Assembly: GCA_049697115.1 (NCBI GenBank) | Contig: JBAVVD010000083.1 | Coordinates: forward strand, 1 to 48,349 | Origin: JBAVVD01 sp049697115 | GTDB taxonomy: Bacteria; Acidobacteriota; Aminicenantia; Aminicenantales; UBA4085 | Direction: 5' to 3' | DNA: 48,349 bases | In this document: positions 42,857-48,349 of the stretch, piece after piece | Layout of the letters: the number at the start of each line of letters is the position of its first letter | How positions within the stretch are numbered: the stretch's first letter is position 1 | Position numbers and translations under genes: made by a program | The notes under the pieces: model-generated | What the model was told of the DNA's origin: nothing | Databases searched by the model: none | Seen by the model: only the letters and a program-made list of their open reading frames with translations

Positions 42857-43627
42857 CTAGAAATTTTTGAATAGACTCAAATAGGCGGTAAGGATGACCT
42901 CTCCCCAGAGGAGAGAAACAAATGCCGCCGGTGCCAGAAAGGAGCCGTAGGGCAGAGAGTACTGCAGGCCTTTTTTTCTGAAAACAATAAAAAACATGCC
43001 CACCAGGGCTCCGGCCAGAGAAGCCAGGATCAGAGTTATCAGAGTTCTGACCCAACCGAGGTAAGCGCCAACCATAAGCATCATTGTCACATCGCCAAGA
43101 CCCAGCCCCTCTTTCTTCCGCAGCCAATAATAAGCTCCGTACACGCCAAGCAGGAAGCCGGCTCCCACTGCCGCCCCGAGCAGGGCCTGGAGAAATTTTA
43201 TGTCTTCGCGGAAGAAAGAATAGACAAGGCTCAGGGAGAGCATCGGCAGAGTGATTTTATCGGGCAGGAGCTTGTGATAGAAATCAATAAAGCTGAGGAC
43301 AATCAGTGCGCTTATGAACAGGCAGGAAGCGAAGAAATGCAAATGGAGGGAATACTGGCTGTAGAGGAGAAGAAAGCTCAGGGGGGTGATGAGCTCGACG
43401 AGAAGATAGGTCAGGGATATCCGTTTTCCGCAGTGGCGGCATTTGCCGCGGAGGATGAGGAAAGAAAGGAGAGGGATATTGTCGTAGAATTTTATTCTTT
43501 TGTGACAGAAGGGACAGGAAGAAGGAGGAGAGAGAAGGCTTATCCTGCGGGGAAGGCGGTAAATGACGACATTCAGAAAGCTTCCCCAGGCAAGCCCGAA
43601 GAGGATGATAATCATTATCTTTTCCAT
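42857..43627 (-). CDS. pilD: prepilin peptidase / N-methyltransferase
   Basis: A 256-aa A24 aspartic peptidase with eight hydrophobic segments. The cytoplasmic zinc loop has C38/C41 and C63/C66 (SCPFCHKR, KCRHCGKR). The catalytic aspartates are D115 (SFIDFYHKLLPD) and D179 (GLGLGDVTMM). It cleaves and methylates prepilins at the inner membrane and should serve the minor pilins nearby. Start at 43627, overlapping the TPR gene by 13 nt. Confidence 0.96.
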   Translation of the reverse strand: MEKIMIIILFGLAWGSFLNVVIYRLPRRISLLSPPSSCPFCHKRIKFYDNIPLLSFLILRGKCRHCGKRISLTYLLVELITPLSFLLLYSQYSLHLHFFASCLFISALIVLSFIDFYHKLLPDKITLPMLSLSLVYSFFREDIKFLQALLGAAVGAGFLLGVYGAYYWLRKKEGLGLGDVTMMLMVGAYLGWVRTLITLILASLAGALVGMFFIVFRKKGLQYSLPYGSFLAPAAFVSLLWGEVILTAYLSLFKNF

Positions 43628-44454
43628 GGGATAATCGGGGGAGTCACTTCTCCTGTCTGAGGGTCGTATAAATAATCCCTGCCGTCAAAGTCCTTGAACA
43701 GAGACGGCAGAAATCCGGCACGCACAAGTTGGGCCAGCTCCGAGGGATTTCGCCTGAACTTCTCCCTGAATTGTTGGAGGGCGGTTTTGATGGCCCGGAT
43801 GTCCACCGCCGCTTTTACCTGGTAGAGGTGATTGGAAGCGATCTTCTTGACCTGTTCATCCTGAGAAGTTCTGTAAATCTCTATCCAGGTTTCCCAGGCG
43901 GTCCGGTAGTCCATAGTTTTAAAAGCGGCATTGGCATAGAGCCTTTGGGCGATAGCGGGAGCCCCTTCGATTTCCATGGCTTTCTTATAATAGTCTCTGG
44001 CCAGGTCATAATCTTTTATATACATCTGGGCGTAGTGGCCGGCCTCCAGAGGGAAGATCCACATATCCGGATTTTTGGCGAGTCCCAGGTCAAAGAGCTT
44101 GAGGGCCAGATGGACATCTTTGGCATCGTACAGGGCGATCAGGGCCCCGACTTGATAGGAATCGATATAGCGTGGATCCAGCTCTGAGATGATCATAAAA
44201 ATATGCTCAAAATAGCGAAATCGATCAGGAATAGAGTAATCTCCGTAATATTGGATGGCCCAGAGAAAGACCAGATCGGCCAGCAGCGAGGAATATCCGA
44301 AAGCGGCCAGTTTCAGGTATTTTCCTGAAGGGATGTAAATGATGCTCGAACCGGGAATTTTTTGGCGCGGTATGTGTTCCATCTTGATCCTGAGACCCAT
44401 GAAGGAAAGGCAGGCCAGGAGAATGATGAGGGAAAGCGAAAATTTCTTTCTCAT
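43615..44454 (-). CDS. TPR-containing membrane-anchored protein, unknown function
   Basis: A 279-aa protein with an N-terminal signal anchor (LSLIILLACLSFMGLRI) and then TPR-like helical repeats (about 85-215; LALKLFDLGLAKNPDMWIFPLEAGHYAQ, DLARDYYKKAMEIEGAPAIAQRLYANAAF). The C-terminus holds a short LAQLVRAGFLPSLFKDFDG segment as in many secretion-system TPR proteins. It sits between an ABC exporter permease (3 nt) and pilD, so it may aid export or pilus assembly; no family is recognised. Confidence 0.75.
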   Translation of the reverse strand: MRKKFSLSLIILLACLSFMGLRIKMEHIPRQKIPGSSIIYIPSGKYLKLAAFGYSSLLADLVFLWAIQYYGDYSIPDRFRYFEHIFMIISELDPRYIDSYQVGALIALYDAKDVHLALKLFDLGLAKNPDMWIFPLEAGHYAQMYIKDYDLARDYYKKAMEIEGAPAIAQRLYANAAFKTMDYRTAWETWIEIYRTSQDEQVKKIASNHLYQVKAAVDIRAIKTALQQFREKFRRNPSELAQLVRAGFLPSLFKDFDGRDYLYDPQTGEVTPPIIPWKR

Positions 44455-44457
44455 CGG

Positions 44458-45225
44458 CTAAATGAAATCCCTTCGGCGAAAAACCAGGACCGCCAGACTC
44501 AGGATGAATAGAGTATAAACAAGGCCATAGAGGACCGTATAAAGGAGGGAATCGCCAGAGATAGGCAGTTGATGGACCACTTCTGTTTTGAGATTAAAAT
44601 TTTCAAGATCGGGAAGGAGTATATAAAGGATTTGGAGAAGAATTTTGACCAGGCCGGATTTTGTTTTTTTTATGAGGAGTTCGAGCCCCCAAGAGGAATG
44701 GCCGATGAGATAGAAGCAAAGAGAGAAGAGGGAGCTCAGTATGGGCGTGGAAAAACTGGAGAAAAGAATGGCCACAGATGTGAGGAGGACCAATTCGAGG
44801 AAGATGAAGAAAATGGCCAGAAGCATTGTCCATTCCAGCTTGGACGAGTGAAAAAAAACGAGGGCCAGGAAAATGAAACTCATCATGCAGAGCATCACCA
44901 GAAGGGTTAACACGAGCCCGAAGAATTTTCCGAGTAAAAACTCGTGGCGGTGGATCGGCTTGGCCAGCAGTGTATAAATGGTCCGCTTTTCGATTTCTTT
45001 ATAGACCAGACCTGTCCCGATGAGGATGGCCATCAGGGCTCCGAATAAAGAGAGTGCGGCCAGGCCGACATCTTTGATGATTTTAATTCTGTCGCCGACA
45101 GTGAGAAGAGCGAGAACCCGGGCGAAGACAATGGATGTGGCGGCAAAAAAGAGGAGGATATAGAGGATTCGGTCCCGGATGGCTTCCTTGAAGGTGTTCA
45201 GGGCGATCACTTTAATCTTCATCAT
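44458..45225 (-). CDS. ABC-2 type exporter permease
   Basis: A 255-aa membrane protein with about six helices, beginning MMKIKVIALNTFKEAIRDRILYILLFFAA, typical of ABC-2/NosY-like permeases (the KEAIRDR segment is the usual cytoplasmic start). FARVLALLTVGDRIKIIKDVGLAALSLFG and KEIEKRTIYTLLAKPIHRHEFLLGKF also fit. The start at 45225 makes an ATGA overlap with the ATPase stop; a frame extension to 45387 is rejected because it lies inside the ATPase gene. Confidence 0.9.
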   Translation of the reverse strand: MMKIKVIALNTFKEAIRDRILYILLFFAATSIVFARVLALLTVGDRIKIIKDVGLAALSLFGALMAILIGTGLVYKEIEKRTIYTLLAKPIHRHEFLLGKFFGLVLTLLVMLCMMSFIFLALVFFHSSKLEWTMLLAIFFIFLELVLLTSVAILFSSFSTPILSSLFSLCFYLIGHSSWGLELLIKKTKSGLVKILLQILYILLPDLENFNLKTEVVHQLPISGDSLLYTVLYGLVYTLFILSLAVLVFRRRDFI

Positions 45226-46139
45226 CTTTGCTTGACCATGTCCACAAACAAATCTTCCAGAGTCTGTGTCCGTGGGATAAGGGAATGAATCTTTCCTTTT
45301 CTCTTTTCGACCAGGTTCAGAATCGAGCTGATTTTTTCTTCGTCGAAGACCTTGAGGAGCGTCCGTCCGCTGTGGATGGAGAGGCATTCCCCGATTCCGG
45401 AGAGCACTTCTTTCTCGATTCCGGAGATGGTCAGTTCGGTAAATAGGATTTTTTCCGAAATCAAATCCGCCAGAGCTCCCTGGCTGATGATTTGGCCGTT
45501 GACGATTATCGCCACCCGGTCGCAGATCATTTCAATGTCCTGAAGGATATGGGAAGAGAGAAAGACGGTCTTCCCCTCTTCTCTGAGACGGATGATGACG
45601 TCGCGGATTTCTTTCCTTCCGAGCGGATCGAGACCTCCCAGCGGTTCATCGAGAAGTACGAGCGAAGGCGCGTTGATCAGAGCCTGAGCCAGGCCGATCC
45701 GCTGGAGCATCCCTCTGGAAAATTTGCGAAGCTGGAGGTTGGGAACCGTCTCCAGGCCGACCAGCTTCAGAAGTTCGAGGATTCTTTCTTCGCGGATATT
45801 TTTTTTCAGAAGAAAGAGCCGACCGTAGAAATCCAGGAATTCTTTGGCTGTCAGGTAGTCATAGAAATAGGGATTTTCGGGAAGGAAACCGACTCTTTCT
45901 CTGGCTTTAGGGGAAAGATGGGACTGGTTGAAGATTTCGATTTTCCCTTCATCGGGGAAGATCAAGCCCAGAGTGCATTTCAGGGTGGTCGTCTTTCCGG
46001 CACCATTGGGGCCGAGATAACCGAAGATCTCGCCCTCATTGACGGACAGAGAAATTCCATTCAGGATTTTCTTTTTTTGGGGGATGAAACCGACGGGGAA
46101 GGATTTCTGAAGGTTTTCTATCCGGAGCGCGGTTTTCAT
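45222..46139 (-). CDS. ABC transporter ATP-binding protein
   Basis: A 305-aa ABC ATPase. Walker A GPNGAGKTT is at 43-51, the signature RKFSRGMLQRIGLAQAL and Walker B LVLLDEPLGGLDP follow, with a His in SSHILQDIEMICDR. The C-terminal 80 residues are the extra domain of NatA/CcmA-type exporters. Together with the permease it forms a drug/lipid/NosDFY-type exporter; the substrate is unknown. First gene of the operon with permease, TPR protein and pilD. Confidence 0.93.
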   Translation of the reverse strand: MKTALRIENLQKSFPVGFIPQKKKILNGISLSVNEGEIFGYLGPNGAGKTTTLKCTLGLIFPDEGKIEIFNQSHLSPKARERVGFLPENPYFYDYLTAKEFLDFYGRLFLLKKNIREERILELLKLVGLETVPNLQLRKFSRGMLQRIGLAQALINAPSLVLLDEPLGGLDPLGRKEIRDVIIRLREEGKTVFLSSHILQDIEMICDRVAIIVNGQIISQGALADLISEKILFTELTISGIEKEVLSGIGECLSIHSGRTLLKVFDEEKISSILNLVEKRKGKIHSLIPRTQTLEDLFVDMVKQR

Positions 46140-46151
46140 CAGGGATTTTCT

Positions 46152-46194
46152 ATTATATTCATTCCCATTGTACTTTTCAAATTCTCATTGTCAA
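46152..46194 (-). promoter_or_regulatory. overlapping promoters of the ABC exporter operon
   Basis: Two minus-strand candidates. (1) TTGACA (46194-46189), 16-nt spacer, TACAAT (46172-46167). (2) TTGAAA (46180-46175), 17-nt spacer, TATAAT (46157-46152), close to consensus but leaving under 10 nt of leader. The first -35 box lies within the 9-bp sequence duplicated by the adjacent inserted element. Confidence 0.55.
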
Positions 46195-46196
46195 CC
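46188..46196. repeat. left copy of 9-bp target-site duplication
   Basis: TTGTCAACC, identical to 46414-46422, directly flanking the inverted-repeat element. Confidence 0.8.
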
Positions 46197-46413
46197 GTAA
46201 GCATCTCCAAAACCGTGATATCTGAAAGGCCAGGGGTATGCGGTGAAGAAGGCCGTATGAAGGAGGAGCGGGCACGGTTCCCTGACCTAAGAGAAGGGAG
46301 AGCGACGACTGAATCGAGCGGCTTTGGCGCGCTGGGCCAAAGCCTGCGTGCCTTCAAACCGCATACCGCTGGCCAAATGACCTCATATTTTTCACGGTTT
46401 TGGAGATGCTTCC
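46197..46413. mobile_element. 217-bp non-autonomous MITE-like element
   Basis: The ends carry a perfect 20-bp inverted repeat, AAGCATCTCCAAAACCGTGA at 46199-46218 and its reverse complement at 46392-46411, each separated from a direct repeat TTGTCAACC by 2 nt. Inside, a second inverted repeat (GGCCAGGGGTATGCGGT at 46228-46244 and its near-complement at 46358-46374, one mismatch) and a perfect 9-bp stem GGCTTTGGC/GCCAAAGCC (46320-46328, 46336-46344) let the whole element fold into a nested hairpin. No transposase can be encoded, so mobilisation would need one elsewhere. It could also be expressed as a structured RNA. Confidence 0.8.
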
Positions 46414-46422
46414 TTGTCAACC
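46414..46422. repeat. right copy of 9-bp target-site duplication
   Basis: TTGTCAACC, identical to 46188-46196. Nine-base duplications are typical of several transposase families (for example IS1 and IS4-type elements). The rest of this intergenic stretch to 46573 shows no further gene. Confidence 0.8.
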
Positions 46423-46573
46423 CCAATTTGTCGATAGAACATGAGGATGAGATCCGGATGGTCCCTTTGTGTTTGAAGACCTTGGGGGCGGGTGAGTTTG
46501 GTCGAGAGCCCACAGGGACTGGCCGGACCACCATTCCTCCGGATGACATTTGGAGAAGCGTCCCTATGCGGAG

Positions 46574-47137
46574 TTATGTTTCTGGCAGAACATGTTTCAG
46601 AGTATCGGGATTGAGGGTGACATAGAAATCGCTCCCAAGATAGAGAAGGGGATGGGTTTTTCCGACATTCAGAATTCCCTCGGCGTTGAAACTCTTTTCC
46701 TCTTCATGAATGGCCAGCACTTCACCGACAAACAGCTCATGGTCGCCATAGGGCCTGGACTCGGCCAGTTTGCATTCAAAAGAAACATAGGCTTCTTTAA
46801 TAATGGGGGAATGAATGACCTTGGAGGGAGCGAGCTTAACCTGAAACGTCTCGAGTTTGTCCATCTCGCGGCCCGATTTTCTTCCCATGAGGGCCGAGAG
46901 TTTGACAGATTCAAAACTAAGGAAATTGACAGTAAACTCCCGCGCTTCCGATATGATCCCGTGGGTGAAGCGTTTTTTTGAAATCAGAACGCCAAACAGA
47001 GGGGGATTGAAAGAGAGAGCTGTGTGCCAGGCGCAGCTCATGAAATTAGTTTGGCCTCCCGAACGGGCGCCGACGAGGGCAACCGTATAGGGATAAAAAT
47101 ATTGAAACTGTGTGATCTGGGTGATTATTTTTTTCAT
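46574..47137 (-). CDS. flavin reductase family protein (FMN-binding split-barrel)
   Basis: A 187-aa protein. The N-terminal YPYTVALVGARSGGQTNFMSCAWHTALSFNPPLFGVLISKKR is the classic flavin reductase split-barrel entry, with TNFMSCAW near the FMN phosphate. EFTVNFLSFE and ESRPYGDHELFVGEVLAIH follow. GGAGGTG is placed just before ATG 47137, so the upstream extension to 47209 is rejected. It lies 29 nt after the ferritin-like gene in the same operon and may supply electrons to its diiron site. Confidence 0.9.
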   Translation of the reverse strand: MKKIITQITQFQYFYPYTVALVGARSGGQTNFMSCAWHTALSFNPPLFGVLISKKRFTHGIISEAREFTVNFLSFESVKLSALMGRKSGREMDKLETFQVKLAPSKVIHSPIIKEAYVSFECKLAESRPYGDHELFVGEVLAIHEEEKSFNAEGILNVGKTHPLLYLGSDFYVTLNPDTLKHVLPET

Positions 47138-47166
47138 GGCCACCTCCCTTGAGTCAGCTTTTATCC

Positions 47167-48150
47167 TCAGGCCAAGCCCTTGATCTGGCGGACGTTGCGA
47201 AGCAGCCACTCCTGGGTGAATGCATGTTCTCTTTTAAGAGCCAGATGGAGCTTGAGCTCGTCCCGGATCTCTCCTTCAGGGACAAGGGATACCAGTTTTT
47301 CGTATTTGTCAATGAGAGTCTTCTCGGCAGGGAGCAGTGTTTCCAGAGCGGAGAGCCGGTCCTGCCCTTCATAAGACGTCGGCATGGGATTGAGGCTTGT
47401 TTCTTTTCCTTCTTTGTCTTTCACAGCGTTTTCGATCCGGAGGACTGTTCCCATCTTAATTAAAAGGCCCGAGTTTTTATCCCAGTGCCGCATGTGGTTG
47501 ATTGAATTTTTTAACAGGCGCTGGGTCAAATCCTGATGTTCGCTGAAGAGCATCACATATTTTAAATAACGATGCATGAGTTCGTTTTCATGACGCATAA
47601 TCTCATGGAGGAGCTGAACATCTTCACGGCCGTCGATTTCCGGGTTGGCCTGGAAACACGGTGCGTCTCCGTTCCCTCCCTTTTCCAGAGTGGCGATCAT
47701 CGCCTGAAATTGCCGGGAGTGACGGACTTCGTCATAGGATATGTTGAGGAGCATATTCCGGGTTTTCGGGAAAGTCCCCTCTTGGATTTTAGCGGTCTGG
47801 TAGAGGTCGGTCACCATGTCTTCTGTCATTTTGTCCCGCTTCAGGTTATCCACAATCCGGGGATAGCGAATGACTTCGTCCGTCTTGAAGGAAGGTTCCC
47901 CGTTCATCTGTGTGATGATGATTCCCAATTGGAGCGTATGATACATCTCATCGATTCCGATCTGGATGGTCTGGGCCCGGATATCGGTTTTCTCCTTCAT
48001 GAAGGGGTCGCCATAGAAAAATTTCCCTTTGGGCATGGAGTAGGCGTGGATGATGTATTCGAAACTGACGGCCCATTCATGCGCCAGAGCAATATTGAGA
48101 AGGTCATGCATTTCCTCACTTGAATTGATTATTCGGACCGGGTTTTTCAT
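47167..48150 (-). CDS. ferritin-like diiron protein (rubrerythrin/bacterioferritin-like), tandem domain
   Basis: A 327-aa protein. The first four-helix bundle (about 12-150) has a diiron ligand set: E25 (AHEW) or E31, E68-x2-H71 (IDEMYH), E124 and E141-x2-H144 (DEVRHSR). A second helical bundle follows (about 175-320) with RHENELMHRYLKY, including E190-x2-H193, and a weaker REHAFTQEW near the end, so it looks like a duplicated, partly degenerate copy. GAGGAGA precedes ATG 48150. Likely in peroxide or iron handling in an anaerobe; exact family not certain. Confidence 0.8.
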   Translation of the reverse strand: MKNPVRIINSSEEMHDLLNIALAHEWAVSFEYIIHAYSMPKGKFFYGDPFMKEKTDIRAQTIQIGIDEMYHTLQLGIIITQMNGEPSFKTDEVIRYPRIVDNLKRDKMTEDMVTDLYQTAKIQEGTFPKTRNMLLNISYDEVRHSRQFQAMIATLEKGGNGDAPCFQANPEIDGREDVQLLHEIMRHENELMHRYLKYVMLFSEHQDLTQRLLKNSINHMRHWDKNSGLLIKMGTVLRIENAVKDKEGKETSLNPMPTSYEGQDRLSALETLLPAEKTLIDKYEKLVSLVPEGEIRDELKLHLALKREHAFTQEWLLRNVRQIKGLA

Positions 48151-48181
48151 GGCGATCTCTCCTCAGGTCTTAAGTCCTAAA

Positions 48182-48187
48182 ATTATA
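48182..48187 (-). promoter_or_regulatory. -10 box upstream of the ferritin-like gene
   Basis: TATAAT on the minus strand (48187-48182), about 30 nt before the start codon. No convincing -35 is seen at the right distance. The stretch 48188-48349 to the window end shows no gene. Confidence 0.35.
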
Positions 48188-48349
48188 CTTATCTTCTTCG
48201 AAAAATGGAAGGTTAACCTTTTACCCAAAATTGCCATTAGGAAATTACCAACAGGGATAAAACCTCATTGAGGGTATAGAAAGCGGTTGTGCAGCATGCT
48301 TTTCGACAAAAAGGTACAGCCCGATTTTCACTCTTGACCCACAGTTCAA

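Noticed and set aside
46197..46413. The hairpin-rich element as a known RNA (6S, SRP, RNase P or riboswitch)
   Set aside because: No known core motif is visible, and the exact 9-bp flanking duplication is better explained by transposition.
45492..46625. Plus-strand 377-codon open frame
   Set aside because: Antisense to the ABC ATPase and running through the inverted-repeat element; chance openness.
1..48349. CRISPR arrays, rRNA genes or a replication origin
   Set aside because: No regularly spaced repeats, rRNA stretches, or DnaA-box cluster with dnaA/parAB context were seen.

Overview
The window is a bacterial chromosome segment of moderate GC. It contains a complete type IV pilus assembly operon, a GSI-type glutamine synthetase, bacterial sigma-70 and sigma-54 promoter signatures, and multi-domain Fe-S/flavin oxidoreductases typical of anaerobes. 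Gene content (HydBC/Nfn-like redox modules, a Nif3-family protein, a secretin carrying a cohesin-like domain) would fit an anaerobic Acidobacteriota such as Aminicenantia. That placement is inference; no 16S or marker gene is present.

Region 1 (1-3.0 kb, minus strand, visibly AT-richer): a defence-type or mobile cassette of hsdM, a DUF6036-like nucleotidyltransferase, and a winged-helix protein that runs off the left edge. Region 2 (3.2-11.0 kb, minus): a nitrogen/redox block. glnA lies upstream of a tightly coupled operon encoding a NuoE-like subunit, a NuoF plus NfnB/GltD fusion, a HydA-N-terminus-like Fe-S protein, and an FMN-domain GltB-like protein. Region 3 (11.3-14.6 kb, plus): speD, then a secreted M1-like metallopeptidase preceded by a near-consensus sigma-54 promoter. 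Region 4 (14.6-18.9 kb, minus): an NtrC-type sigma-54 activator and its PDZ/GAF/PAS sensor kinase.

Region 5 (19.4-26.9 kb, plus): the pilus operon pilC-pilB-pilM-pilN-pilO-pilP-pilQ. Region 6 (27.0-33.8 kb): a THEP1-like NTPase; lsrF plus a zinc alcohol dehydrogenase divergent from a tandem class II aldolase; a Nif3 protein; a CAT-anticodon tRNA; and tilS. Region 7 (33.8-37.5 kb, minus): a GT-C-like membrane protein coupled to asnB. Region 8 (37.6-42.9 kb, plus): two prepilins, then three large tandem PilX-like paralogues, two of which have near-identical private promoters; prepilin peptidase pilD is convergent at the end. Region 9 (42.9-48.2 kb, minus): an ABC exporter, a TPR protein, pilD, and a flavin reductase/ferritin-like pair.

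The most notable structural discovery is a 217-bp non-autonomous transposon-like element (46197-46413). It has 20-bp perfect terminal inverted repeats and a perfect 9-bp target duplication, and it is inserted immediately upstream of the ABC operon. The duplicated 9 bp contain a TTGACA hexamer that can serve as a -35 box. The most notable functional discoveries are the redox operon with its NuoF-NfnB fusion and the PilX-like triplet with a shared promoter signature.
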